From contig JAHLKF010000038.1 in NCBI GenBank assembly GCA_025558075.1, positions 36,113 through 100,112 of the forward strand: a stretch of 64,000 nt of DNA, given 5' to 3'. Position 1 is the stretch's first letter. Each line of letters starts with the position of its first letter. Source of the stretch: Gaertneriomyces semiglobifer. Its lineage: Eukaryota; Chytridiomycota; Chytridiomycetes; Spizellomycetales; Spizellomycetaceae. The notes beneath the pieces were generated by a model. That model was not told the origin of the DNA, did no database searches, and saw only the letters and a program-made list of their open reading frames with translations. Position numbers and translations under genes: made by a program. This document shows positions 1 to 9,580 of this stretch, piece after piece.

Positions 1-467
1 TACTTTCGAACAATTTCATAGATATTGCGAGACATCAACAGGGATCCGTGGATATGTTTCTTTAGGTCACTTTCCAACGTGGGCGGCAGTTTGGTGGTTG
101 CATGTCCTAGAAGCTGAAAGAAGGTTCTACGTATTCGATAAAGTTGATCGTAGTGGTGTGTGCGTTGGCGGTTCATTTTCCATTGTTGTTCGTCCTGATA
201 ATCCATAACCATGGGATGCGCAGTTTGCTCATCTTCGACAACACAGTACCGGTGGTAACCAAAAGTTTCAGGGTCGCACCAAGCAATCTGGGAGGACGTG
301 AATATTGGAAGATGATCGTCGTCTGAGTCATAATAGGCGGGCTCGGAGGGTAACAATGGTGGGGAACGTGGCGCAGCATCATTAGAAACGTTGTGGGCCA
401 AGTTCCATTCATCAGGACTGACCTCGATTCCCAACTCGGCAAGCATGGACAGGTATGTGTTGGACAT
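1..467 (-). CDS. Partial element-B gene running off the left edge, possibly VLTF3-like
   Basis: An uninterrupted reading frame starts at ATG 467 and runs leftward without a stop through base 1, so about 155 N-terminal residues are visible and the C-terminus lies outside the window. The start follows a TATATAAAGG-type box about 50 bp upstream. An acidic stretch (YYDSDDD) is followed by a region rich in Cys/His/Tyr and by a helical segment with HHYDQLYRIRRTFFQLLG and a downstream LPPTLESDL. That pattern loosely recalls the C-terminal helical part of poxvirus late transcription factor 3-like proteins of large DNA viruses, but no zinc-finger block is convincing here. The open frame over its whole visible length is firm; the family is a guess. 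Confidence 0.5.
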   Translation of the reverse strand, partial: MSNTYLSMLAELGIEVSPDEWNLAHNVSNDAAPRSPPLLPSEPAYYDSDDDHLPIFTSSQIAWCDPETFGYHRYCVVEDEQTAHPMVMDYQDEQQWKMNRQRTHHYDQLYRIRRTFFQLLGHATTKLPPTLESDLKKHIHGSLLMSRNIYEIVRK

Positions 468-517
468 GTTTTGGAAAGCTGGGTAGGACAGAAAAGAGAA
501 ATGAAAAAAGTACTCAT

Positions 518-528
518 GCCTTTATATA
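518..528 (-). promoter_or_regulatory. TATA-type promoter core TATATAAAGGC
   Basis: The minus strand reads TATATAAAGGC about 50 bp before the ATG at 467. The same core (TATAAAGGTC or TATAAAAGGTC) precedes the SF3 helicase and SprT genes of element A and the HNH gene of element B. Confidence 0.5.
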
Positions 529-532
529 TTTT

Positions 533-2668
533 TTACAATGGGGCAACACCATAGAGAGTCAGACCACTACCGATCCAACTCAGTATTAACTCTGCTATTG
601 TTGGAGCATCTGTTGATCTTATACGTATTCGTAACAATGTATTTGCTTCTGCAATTGGAATTAACCATCGACCTTCCATTCGTCCATCCTGTGGGATGGT
701 TTGTGTGTATTGTCCTCCCTCCACATAAACACTCGATGATGGAGCCTTCAGACGATAGTTTGTCCAGACTTTGGCATTGCCAGTCATTCCACCCGTTAGG
801 CCCGAAAAAGCAACATGGTAAACACCTGGTTCAACGATAAGTATTTCATTACGGTTCGCCGTGACCAGTTGAATCAGACTTGTTTGTACTGGTGTATCTG
901 ACCAAAGCACATACATTTCTTTAGTAGCGGAAGGCACTTCGGGTTCAGCAAAAATTGTATGGTCTGTTGTTTTAAACACAGCGTATGCGGGGCTGCGATG
1001 GAAGTGTTCAAAGTTGGTTTGTTGGTGAGTTCTTCATAAGACAAGGTCTCATTGAGTGCCAAAGCACCAAGCGTCGGTTTGTTGATGATATCGTTGCTAT
1101 TCCAGTCCAGACTCTGTTTGAGTGCCAGGGCGCCTATAGGTGCACCCTTCACTTTCAGGTTACCCAACATGTTCACATCCCCTGTCCCAGGTTCCACGGC
1201 AATTCCGCCATTTACATTGTCAGACTGTAGTAGCAGAGACCCTCCACCGGTATTACGCAACATACAGGTGTTCGGTCCACCGTTGCCGGTGTATATAGAT
1301 GAATTGTATTGGAGAAAAGCCCCCTTGGTGGTATCGTTAGCAAGGCGTACTTGTGTAAAAGCACCTGCATGCTTGAATCGGTTGGTGCATATCATTTGAA
1401 CCATTGTGGAATTCACAGCCTTGCTGCCAACGTTCATGGAACCCGTTGTTTCAATGTTGGTGTATTCCATGTAATGTGTAGAATCACCGGTTCCAACAGT
1501 GCCTGGCGAGTTTGGCACATAGTACTCAATGTACCCTTGATGCACACCGTTGCTCAACAAAGTCAAGTGTCCAAGACTTAACCAAGGTGTGTTGGCCACA
1601 TTGGTGAATGTGTACAGAAGCACTCGTGTTGATGCAACTAATTCGGATCGGGTATTGCCAACGTACACCGAAAGGTCAACTGTATCGGAGACCGTCTGAT
1701 GCACGATACGGAAATAGAGATGGCGCGATCCGGTAGGGTGTGGGTTGCAGAAGCTACTTTTGTCGGTTCACTGTTAAAGCGTGTATATACATCCACCACA
1801 CGATTGGCCCGGAAGAGGATGTTGATTTGCGGTGGTCGGTTCCCAGGTTGGTTGTCCACTTCGTACGTATCAAACATACGAATAAGGACACCAAACCATC
1901 TGGTACTCTCACCAACAGCGTTGAGCCGGATACACCCTTCAATGGTTGCATCGAGATGATAGTTGTGAAACACCGCACCATACAGCTTACTCAAATTGTC
2001 TGATGATCCTGCAACAGACAAACGCGCTGCCCATCTTTTCGGTAACCAATCGTAACGAGCGAACCGTGGTTTGCCAGCCACACCATAGAACAATTTTGTG
2101 GATACGTATCCGTTGAGAGGATCCAAACATTCCCACTGATACGGAGCAAAGGATCTGTACCATTGCGAAACCGGTACGGGTGCATCTGCATACGCACTCA
2201 CAACGCGCTCATACTGTTCCCGATAGGTTTTCCATTGGTGAGGAGAATCCAAAGTGTACAAGAACAGATGTTTCTCCAAATTGTCAGCGACGGGATACAT
2301 TGTACTCAGTTGATCATGAGAACAACATAGATGGTCATACGTTGTAGGATCCTGAGCTTGGACATCGGTTGCATTGTTGACTGTCCAAATGGTTAAATAG
2401 CCGGCCGCTTTGAAAAATGTAACTTGATCTATTTCAAAGTCGGAGAACACCATCCGGTCTGGAGTCAACCCAATGGCGCGACATTCATCCAATAAGGCGG
2501 CAGGGTCCCCATTTTTGAGTTCCAAGAAAATGATGACCTGAGGGTACTTTCTCAAAGCATCCCAAGCTTCACGTAAAGTGGGTAACGGTTCACCGTCAAA
2601 GAGATGTGACCACCCTGATTTGAGGTGCCCTTTTTGGAGCTGCTCAGAGGTAGTTCCTGGATACTCGT
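533..2668 (-). pseudogene. Element-B fiber, 3' half: GDPD domain plus fiber C-terminal region (interrupted and frameshifted)
   Basis: This is the downstream half of a fiber gene cut by element A; the upstream half is at 26099-28157. After the insertion point the protein continues with the rest of a glycerophosphodiester phosphodiesterase barrel (TLREAWDAL, then VIIFLELKNGD, the FSDFE strand and the late TIWTVNN strand). Next comes a region of about 200 residues, then repeats of the type KPTLGALALK and SLDWNSNDIINKPTLG that closely resemble repeats in element A's fiber. A beta-rich tip ends at 533. Two frame changes, near 1640-1700 and 880-980, split this half into three open segments, so it is broken independently of the insertion. 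GDPD enzymes hydrolyse glycerophosphodiesters; on a fiber this would suggest action on host surface lipids or polymers (inference). Confidence 0.75.
2664..2668. repeat. Left target-site duplication CTCGT
   Basis: CTCGT directly precedes the left palindromic terminus and recurs directly after the right terminus at 26094-26098. Removing element A and one copy restores an uninterrupted fiber reading frame across the junction (Glu-Glu-Tyr-Glu-Tyr-Pro), which fixes the boundaries to the base. Confidence 0.9.
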
Positions 2669-2725
2669 TGTCACAGTGCACCACAATCTGGTGGTCAGAC
2701 CACCAGATTGTGGTGCACTGTGACA
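2669..2725. repeat. 57-bp perfect palindrome at the left terminus
   Basis: Two 28-bp arms (TGTCACAGTGCACC... and its reverse complement) surround a single central A. The last bases of the element can therefore fold into a terminal hairpin. The mirror copy is at 26037-26093 with a central T. Confidence 0.9.
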
Positions 2726-2945
2726 GTGGCGGTGAACCCTAACACTTACCACCACTTGGTTGCCACCACCAAGCCGTTTGGCTGCCACCACCAACCGGTA
2801 GAAGCGGTCACGTGACCTCACAGGACGTCATTGGAGAGTCATATGGTCGTTCATACATCTTCACGGCATCTTCTAATACATCGATTGAAGAATCGGTGAA
2901 GAAACCATCATACAGCATTCTCTGCATCTTCACGGCAGCGTTTTT

Positions 2946-3101
2946 GATCTCCTATTTTGTCCGAATTGGAAACTGTTGATACAATATACTATCTGCAAGT
3001 TTCCAATTTTTCTAAATAGGAGAACGAAAAGCTTGACGGGATACTTGGATAGATATCTTAGAGGAAACTGATATGTTTTCTCTCCTTTATTGAAACGTTC
3101 T
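2946..3101 (-). repeat. Stem-loop module, copy L1
   Basis: The copy starts with GATCTCCTATTTTG, holds a loop containing the ATACAATATACTATCTGCAAG core and ends with TTGAAACGTTCT. It is an imperfect member of a five-copy family (others at 3361, 20608, 25235 and 25661) and lies inside the left terminal repeat. Confidence 0.7.
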
Positions 3102-3360
3102 ACCCGGCTACAGCTTCTCGGTTAAGTGTCTAGTACCAAAGGCTACATAGGCTACAAGTATCGTACAACAGTCATGTAGCCCTTGTAGCCCTTGGAGTCT
3201 TCAGGCAAACAACGCTTCTCGTGTAGCCTCTTGACGACAACTTTGTCACCGTTCCCCAATGTACATGTTGCCCGGGCTTCCCGTCGCGACACTGGCTTCC
3301 TCCCTTACTTCCTTTATGAACCATTACCAAAAGTTGCCTTTCGTCCTCGCAGTAGCTTCT

Positions 3361-3528
3361 GTTCTCCTATTTTGAAGATTGGAAACTTGCAGATAGTATA
3401 TATGTTTCAACAGTTTCCAATCTTCAAAATAGGAGAACGCAAAGCTTGACGGAATACTTTCAAAGGAAACTTGGTTAGATATCCGAGCGGAAACTGATAC
3501 TTCTTCTTCTTTTTTTTTGAAACGTTCT
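3361..3528 (-). repeat. Stem-loop module, copy L2 (27-bp perfect arms)
   Basis: Arms at 3361-3387 and 3412-3438 (GTTCTCCTATTTTGAAGATT...) are perfect reverse complements around a 24-base loop. A conserved flank follows (CAAAGCTTGACGG, GATATCCGAGCGGAAACTGATA, GAAACGTTCT). The palindromic part could be a cruciform, a protein-binding site or an RNA 3'-end hairpin. Confidence 0.75.
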
Positions 3529-3587
3529 CGCGCGGGTGCGTCCAAGTTTTTGTTATCTCTGATTTTTTCACCGATCTCATGTAAAAG

Positions 3588-4061
3588 ATGTTTCCATTAG
3601 AAATCCTTCACATGATCTTGAATGAAAGACGTCGTCTCATGCATCATGAAGACTTTCAGAAACGACGGCAAGTTGTGAAGGCAAACCTCAAATTCCCATT
3701 GAGATTCTTTATCTCACAACGCATCCGTTTAAACCCACCCGGGACGGACACGGAGCTTCATTACAGTGTGGGAGAGCATCACCAATGGGAAATTTTCCAT
3801 CATAGTGGATACCATGAAAGCATCATACGACACTCATTCATTAGTCAAAAACATTTTCGAAAACGGCGGGTCTTAATCGTGTACGAAAACGACATTCATG
3901 TGAATGGTATTGGAGAGGAGTTTTTACATAACACCATGAATATCGCAGACTTGAACAGAAGAGAAGGTCATATTCTCACACTCTCTTGTGACGCCGAACC
4001 TGATGATTGGGCATGGTCCTTAGGAATGTATCATAAAAGGAAACCACGTAAAACAAAATGA
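3588..4061 (+). CDS. Orphan protein with F-box-like N-terminus
   Basis: This is a 157-residue frame starting at ATG 3588, 60 bp inside the left terminal repeat. The N-terminus (PLEILHMIL) fits the LPxElLxxIL core of F-box motifs, though the rest is not recognised. The middle is rich in His, Phe and Arg, and the C-terminus is basic (KRKPRKTK). If it is a true F-box it could recruit host SCF ubiquitin ligase, but the motif is short. The neighbouring fiber gene is convergent; their stops lie about 110 bp apart. Confidence 0.55.
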   Translation: MFPLEILHMILNERRRLMHHEDFQKRRQVVKANLKFPLRFFISQRIRLNPPGTDTELHYSVGEHHQWEIFHHSGYHESIIRHSFISQKHFRKRRVLIVYENDIHVNGIGEEFLHNTMNIADLNRREGHILTLSCDAEPDDWAWSLGMYHKRKPRKTK

Positions 4062-4171
4062 TTCTTCCACTTCAATGTTATTAAGCTTTCTCATTCGGAG
4101 CCTTTTCCCTTTCCAGAAAGTGAAGAATCCTTTTTTGATCGAGAAAAGAATCGGAAAATGAAGTGTCCATC

Positions 4172-7100
4172 CTATCCAACTCTTGTTACAATTAATCGTG
4201 ACATACCAATATCGTTAATCTTGAAAGCATCCGTTCTATGTTCTACCGTCGTGGGAACATGCCAAATGATAAAGGACAATGTATTCATCCAATTGGTTAA
4301 AGATTGGATGTGGGCACACATATTGAATCTTAAGGTTTGAAATCTTCCTGATGCATACTGTGTGGCAGATTCTGGATACGTGATTATGTTACTTTTGCTC
4401 ATCACTGTTCCTTCTGGCATGTATTCTGCTTCAGAATCTCTAATCACATTACGGGCTTGACATAACCATTCGTATGCATTCACTTGAGTATTTAATGGAT
4501 ACATCCAAGAGAGAACAATTTCTACTGAGTATACACCGACGGATGGCAGTGTCAAAAATGAAACCCGATAACCATAGGAGGTTTCTGTGGTTGTACATGT
4601 GATTCCATTGGTCGAAATGTTCGGTAGGTAGTCAAAACTTAAATATCCATCGGTTCGGCTTGCTGTCAACCAATTGACTCCAGTGTATTGAAAAACACCG
4701 ATAGGAGTAGCGCCGAATGTAGAAGGTTTGTTAATAATATCGTTTGTATTCCAGTCGATCGTATCTTTGAACGCTAGGTTCCTTACTTTTTGGTTGTCCA
4801 CACTCAAAACCTTCTTCAAGGGTCCACCCTTAAATTTCAAGGCGTATATCTGGGCGTACTTTGCACCTGTTGAACCCCCAATAATGGATTTTGCAATCAA
4901 TCGGTACGATTTGTAAGCAGGTGGGTTAGTAGTTATAACGATATTTAGTTCACGCAACAAGCCATTCGTAGTAGAACTACTCCAATTGAATGTTCCAGAA
5001 GTCACCTGTTTCCAAGTTGAATTATCATTACTAGCTGCAAGAACAAAATCTTTAATATCAAAGTATTGACTGCTTGCAGCAGTAGGACTAGCAATGTAAA
5101 CGGAAGTCAAAGCAATTGAAGTTTGCATGCCCAACTGAACCCATTCGCCACTGACTGCCGATCCATCCACTGTTGTGGATGCTGTCCCAATATACGAGTA
5201 CGGCGCATTGGTTGAATATGGATCGTTAGCAGAAAACCAAGTGTTGCTGTTGTCCGAAACATATGGATTGTAAATTTTCCAAGCCGTCCACGTTCCCGAA
5301 TATACACTTGATGAACTAGTAGTATATTGTCCTGTTAGAGCGCCTGTCATAGGAATGTCAGGAAACGTTGCAATTGAAAGAACATCATCTTGCAAAGTGA
5401 GTCCATTCATCTGGACACCACCGGAACATACCAAGTTCTCTGTCACTACCTGATTTGCGGAAATGGTGCCTCGGATGTCCATCGAAACAGGTGTGCCATT
5501 GAAAACCAAACGACCGACATAGCAATACGCTGAATTAAGTCCGCTAACAGATCGTATAATCAACCTGTATATCTTGAATGGCTTTGTTGTCGTTGGTGTC
5601 TGTACATTGACTGTTTGCGTTTGACCATTAATCCAAGATGAAATAGTCGATGAAAGAACGTGAATGAAGGTGGATCCATCGTTCGAACCGACTAGGGTGA
5701 AATCCCTCACATTTCTTATATAGGTAGAACTTCCAGATATATCGAACGATGTTAAGAAAATGCCAACTGGCATCTGAATCTGAACCCATTCTCCAGCAAT
5801 GTTTGTCGAATTCACAATGGTTGTTTGTGAGCCTGCATACAGACCGGTGGTGACATCGTAACCTGATGTTGCTTCTGAATACCATCCTCCCCCGGCAGCA
5901 AAAACCGCATATGGTTGATACGTGGATGAGAAGATAGAACTTGTACTCGCAACATAAGTTCCATTCCCATATGCTTGGTTTGAGATGATAGTGGAATTTG
6001 ACGTCATGCTTAGCGGAGGGAATGCAACCACATCAGAAGTTGTTCCAACTGAAAGCCTTTCAGATACATCTATAGCGCCATGTTCATCTATAACGATACC
6101 CTTTTCCCTTTGACTGAGAACCCTGAGAGCACCGTTGTAGTTCATCAGGGTCGCTGTATTTCCACCACCAAAGGCAGTGCGTGCCTGCGCGTTGACATTA
6201 ATATAGAGACCGGTTCCAGGACCGGCTCTAATTTGAAGAGTTGTTCTCGAATTGGAACCTGTTGATGAATTGACAAGAGAGTGCAGATAGGAACCGTTAA
6301 CATTCATTGTTCCATTGAAGGATCCTCCTAAATTGAGATTTCCTGTTGCAGACAAGGAATCAATACCGGTCAAGACTGGATTCAGTGAAACCGTATTGTT
6401 GCTAAATAGCAAATTGCTTCCATAGGTCACAGATGCTGGAACATTGATTAAATCAGTCGCATAATCGATCTTATCCTTGTAAGCCAATCCCTTAAGTGCT
6501 GTTTTTGTTTCATATACGGTTAAATCCGGTTTTCCTGAGACTTCAGTGATCCATGACACTGACGATTTTGAAGCGAGGGCGCCCAATGTTGGTTTTGATA
6601 GAATGTCATTCCAACTCAAAGTGTCCTTGTATGCTAAAGCCTTCAGATTGGTTTTGACTTCAAAGGCGCCGAGATCTGACCCAAGAGATATTGTGCTCCC
6701 TGTTTTGACCAACCCTGTTCCAACCGTGAGATATGATAAAGAATCCACATATGTTTTCGTTGTGAGATCAGTGGCTTTGTTAATGATATCTGTTCCATTC
6801 CAATCCAGTGTATTCTTTGTACTCAATGTTCCCAAAGTTGGCTTGTTCGCCACGTCTGTCGTCCAAGATACACTGGATTTGGCAGCGAGGGCACCCAATG
6901 TCGGGCGCCCGGTTAGATCATTATAGGCAAGAGTGTCCTTGAACGCAAGAGCCTTTAATGAACTTGTCTTTACAAAGGTCGAGAGATCTTCACTTAAGGA
7001 CAATGTATTGCCTGTTTTGGTTAATCCATTTTCGACGCTGATATAGTTAATACTTTCTATATATGGAAGAATGTATTGCTCATATGCTTGATAAATCATG

Positions 7101-8557
7101 GCAAGGTTGGGAACAGTTGAAGGATGCTCTTGAAGGATCCCGCCTTGGTTGATGAATCCGCTTTGCAAGTGCCTATCATGTGTGAGGATGGCAGTAGAGA
7201 TGCTATCATCATCAGTCCGTCTTAGGATAATGTCCAGGTGTCCAGGCTGTGTGATAGGAATTCCGTTGGCATCGTATTCCAAAATTGATCTTTCAATTCC
7301 TTCTTCGGTGAATTCTGACTGGATTTTCTCTGTCCATTTAGTGCCCCACGAGTCTACAAGGACAGTACGCTCTAGATTTTGATCTCTACCTTTGAAAATT
7401 GGAGGGACTCCATTAAGGCATCCTCCACCACCACCTCCGCCTCCCCCTCCTCCACCGCCTCCTCCAATTCGTCCAGTATTCTTCAGATTTGTTGGATCGA
7501 CTGGAGGGGGAGGCGGAGGTGGAATGGGGGGGTCTGGCGGATCGGGCAATCCTGGAGTGATTTCTCCTGTTGAACCTCCTCCTCCTTCATTATCTCCTTG
7601 ATACGTATCCTTGAATGTTGTACCGCCATTTTTGTTTGTAGGACCGAGAGGTGGCTCTTTCGTCATGAGCGGACCGGTTGAATTTGTAATTGTTACAATA
7701 CCTGTCAGGGCATCGGGAGGAGAAACGATCAACCCGATTCCAACGACCCCACGAACAACGGGCAAGGACGTATAGGCAGTCAAAGCAGCATCCAGACCAG
7801 TGACCTGCCCAGCCAATGATGTAGCGATTCCTTGCAAACTTGTTACATCGCCCTTCATCAAAGCCTGCGCTACTTGCACTCCAGTAGCAACTGTATTCAC
7901 TGTATCGACGACTCCTGTCAAGCCTGTGACTTGAGCCCCTAACGAAATCAAGTCGGACTGAATTTGGTTCTTAGCAATGTCCAAGTTGTTGATATTTCCT
8001 TTGTTGGTGGTGATATCGCTCGAGAGAAGGTCGCTCTTCAATTCTTGCTGCTGTACTCGACTCTCAACAGCATCGATTTTGTTATCCAAACGAATGTCTT
8101 CATTCTTCAAACTGTTGATCTCATTATCAGTTTCCAGTTTGTTCTGGTCAGTCTTTTCGTTAAGATCCGTCACTTTGTCGTCGAGGTTGTCAATTTGACT
8201 CTGTGGATTCAGCACGGACACTTCATACGAAAAGGGATTCGATTGGACAACAGTGACATTACTAGAGCCGGAAATAACAGTCTTTCCAATGACTTCGTCA
8301 CCTTCTCGTCGCAAGGAACCGCCATATGTTAACTTGGACGAAATCACATTGTCAATGATACTAATGGAATCTCCTGCCGTGTAGGCATCCACTGACAACT
8401 TGTTATTTACTACTTTAACCGAAGTACCGTCCGCGATGTTAGTAACATTCACTTCGAGTTGGTTCGACTCATTGATATTGAGTGTCGTATCATGATTAAC
8501 CTTGATCAACTTGCGTCCGTGCAACGGCACCGATATCCACTGCTGAACCAGCCTCAC
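4172..8557 (-). CDS. Fiber/tail-like protein, main part (ORF without its own ATG)
   Basis: This open frame of about 1,460 codons has no ATG near its 5' end: the first codon of the frame at 8557 is GTG, and the first Met is more than 200 residues in. It overlaps the end of the 8496-9509 frame by 62 bp, so it is probably the continuation of that gene after a +1 shift. From N to C it holds beta-rich shaft repeats, a long coiled coil (about residues 120-190), a hydrophobic Thr/Val region, and a low-complexity zone with proline and glycine runs (around 7420-7560). Many KPTLGALA...SVSW repeats follow. Two discoidin (F5/8 type C)-like domains come next (GEWVQIQM...DFTLVGSNDGSTF and GEWVQLGM...DFVLAASNDNSTW). 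A C-terminal beta tip ends it. Discoidin-like domains bind glycans or lipids, so host attachment is the likely role. Confidence 0.8.
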   Translation of the reverse strand: MRLVQQWISVPLHGRKLIKVNHDTTLNINESNQLEVNVTNIADGTSVKVVNNKLSVDAYTAGDSISIIDNVISSKLTYGGSLRREGDEVIGKTVISGSSNVTVVQSNPFSYEVSVLNPQSQIDNLDDKVTDLNEKTDQNKLETDNEINSLKNEDIRLDNKIDAVESRVQQQELKSDLLSSDITTNKGNINNLDIAKNQIQSDLISLGAQVTGLTGVVDTVNTVATGVQVAQALMKGDVTSLQGIATSLAGQVTGLDAALTAYTSLPVVRGVVGIGLIVSPPDALTGIVTITNSTGPLMTKEPPLGPTNKNGGTTFKDTYQGDNEGGGGSTGEITPGLPDPPDPPIPPPPPPPVDPTNLKNTGRIGGGGGGGGGGGGGGGCLNGVPPIFKGRDQNLERTVLVDSWGTKWTEKIQSEFTEEGIERSILEYDANGIPITQPGHLDIILRRTDDDSISTAILTHDRHLQSGFINQGGILQEHPSTVPNLAMIYQAYEQYILPYIESINYISVENGLTKTGNTLSLSEDLSTFVKTSSLKALAFKDTLAYNDLTGRPTLGALAAKSSVSWTTDVANKPTLGTLSTKNTLDWNGTDIINKATDLTTKTYVDSLSYLTVGTGLVKTGSTISLGSDLGAFEVKTNLKALAYKDTLSWNDILSKPTLGALASKSSVSWITEVSGKPDLTVYETKTALKGLAYKDKIDYATDLINVPASVTYGSNLLFSNNTVSLNPVLTGIDSLSATGNLNLGGSFNGTMNVNGSYLHSLVNSSTGSNSRTTLQIRAGPGTGLYINVNAQARTAFGGGNTATLMNYNGALRVLSQREKGIVIDEHGAIDVSERLSVGTTSDVVAFPPLSMTSNSTIISNQAYGNGTYVASTSSIFSSTYQPYAVFAAGGGWYSEATSGYDVTTGLYAGSQTTIVNSTNIAGEWVQIQMPVGIFLTSFDISGSSTYIRNVRDFTLVGSNDGSTFIHVLSSTISSWINGQTQTVNVQTPTTTKPFKIYRLIIRSVSGLNSAYCYVGRLVFNGTPVSMDIRGTISANQVVTENLVCSGGVQMNGLTLQDDVLSIATFPDIPMTGALTGQYTTSSSSVYSGTWTAWKIYNPYVSDNSNTWFSANDPYSTNAPYSYIGTASTTVDGSAVSGEWVQLGMQTSIALTSVYIASPTAASSQYFDIKDFVLAASNDNSTWKQVTSGTFNWSSSTTNGLLRELNIVITTNPPAYKSYRLIAKSIIGGSTGAKYAQIYALKFKGGPLKKVLSVDNQKVRNLAFKDTIDWNTNDIINKPSTFGATPIGVFQYTGVNWLTASRTDGYLSFDYLPNISTNGITCTTTETSYGYRVSFLTLPSVGVYSVEIVLSWMYPLNTQVNAYEWLCQARNVIRDSEAEYMPEGTVMSKSNIITYPESATQYASGRFQTLRFNMCAHIQSLTNWMNTLSFIIWHVPTTVEHRTDAFKINDIGMSRLIVTRVG

Positions 8558-9509
8558 TTTGCATCAATTGGTGTACGTAAGCAGCAGTTGGTACTTGAGT
8601 GGGTTCCGTGATATTGTAGTCAACATTGCTATGTATCGTTGGAGCAGACAATATGTTGAGGGTGTTGTTGTATGTGAAATTTGCATCAGAGTCGAAACCC
8701 GATAGACCACTATAGAAGGGAATTCGGTATAAGCCGTGCGACCTCAACGCCAAGCGACCGGACGTTTGTTGAAAGTCGTCACTGACTTGGAGTTTCACCA
8801 GCATGCCGTTTTGAAGATAATCATCCAGTCCGAGCGGCAACTCGATGTCCAGCCAGTCTGGCATATCAGGTGCTATACCCCCAATATCGTTCGCCGTATA
8901 CACTCTGATCGCTCCCGCCCCTTTTGCTATCTCTTTGGTATCAACTGTCAATTGGTCATCCTCAACAAGAAGTGGCTCTTTGAATCTCAACTTAACCACA
9001 TTATCAGTGTCCTTCACGATAGGAAGTTCATAGGTTTCCTTTTCTTCACGGACAACGGTCAATTTTCCTTCTCCATCCAATGTTAAAGAAGAATCAGTCA
9101 CCAAACTCAAGCCGTGTTCAGAGATTCCAAATGGAGCCCCACATTTTAAATCAATCACATCATATGTATCCTCCCTCTCAACAGTCAAAGGGAATTCCGC
9201 AGCGACAGATCGACGCAAGGCGATACCGGATTGATTATCAACCTGAAAGTCCTCCTCGTTGTACTTTAATGACACGGATGCTACGCCATCTTCGGTCGTT
9301 GAAGACAAAGGTTCAGAGGTTTTTACCGTGTTGACCTCCAATGGTCCATTCTTATTGCTTATTTCTTCAATATGGGCTTTGTGAAAATCTTTCAGCTCTA
9401 CATCATCTCCAATTGCTTGTAACCCATCACCGGAAACATAACCACTGAAGATATTAGTGTTGGTCAATAACCGTAACCCTGTTGCGGTCCGTGAATTAAG
9501 ACCGGACAT
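8496..9509 (-). CDS. Fiber N-terminal segment with adenovirus-like shaft repeats
   Basis: This 337-residue frame has a good ATG at 9509. It consists of short repeats of the kind seen in adenovirus fiber shafts (alternating hydrophobic residues with PL, G and LTV turns, for example PLTVEREDTYDV, SLTLDGEGKLTV, PLLVEDDQLTVD). The N-terminus would be the penton-binding anchor by analogy. The frame ends at 8496 in a stop that overlaps the next, ATG-less fiber frame, so a single longer fiber made by a +1 shift (or a one-base insertion in this copy) is more likely than two proteins. Element B has a single long fiber gene in the matching place. Confidence 0.75.
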   Translation of the reverse strand: MSGLNSRTATGLRLLTNTNIFSGYVSGDGLQAIGDDVELKDFHKAHIEEISNKNGPLEVNTVKTSEPLSSTTEDGVASVSLKYNEEDFQVDNQSGIALRRSVAAEFPLTVEREDTYDVIDLKCGAPFGISEHGLSLVTDSSLTLDGEGKLTVVREEKETYELPIVKDTDNVVKLRFKEPLLVEDDQLTVDTKEIAKGAGAIRVYTANDIGGIAPDMPDWLDIELPLGLDDYLQNGMLVKLQVSDDFQQTSGRLALRSHGLYRIPFYSGLSGFDSDANFTYNNTLNILSAPTIHSNVDYNITEPTQVPTAAYVHQLMQSEAGSAVDIGAVARTQVDQG

Positions 9510-9580
9510 TTCGAGAACCAGTCGAACCAGGTTATTTATTACTATATGGTAAAGCTTTTTTCACACAATCAAAAGGAAAT

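Larger units (their letters stand above)
2669..3528 (+). repeat. Left terminal inverted repeat of element A
   Basis: The sequence pairs with 25235-26093 in reverse complement at a constant coordinate sum (28762) over nearly its whole length. I saw one substitution (near 3003) and one base of length difference in a T-run near 3515. The arms diverge after GAAACGTTCT. Each arm contains a terminal 57-bp palindrome, a unique stretch and two copies of a stem-loop module (2946-3101 and 3361-3528). The only frame inside it is an 85-codon ORF (3192-3449), which looks incidental. Confidence 0.93.

Noticed and set aside
3192..3449. 85-codon ORF, identical in both terminal repeats (also 25313-25570)
   Set aside because: It overlaps the perfect hairpin arms, has no recognisable protein character, and its identity merely follows from the terminal repeats.
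7379..7601. Plus-strand ORFs with poly-proline
   Set aside because: They are antisense shadows of the glycine/proline-coding tract of the fiber gene.
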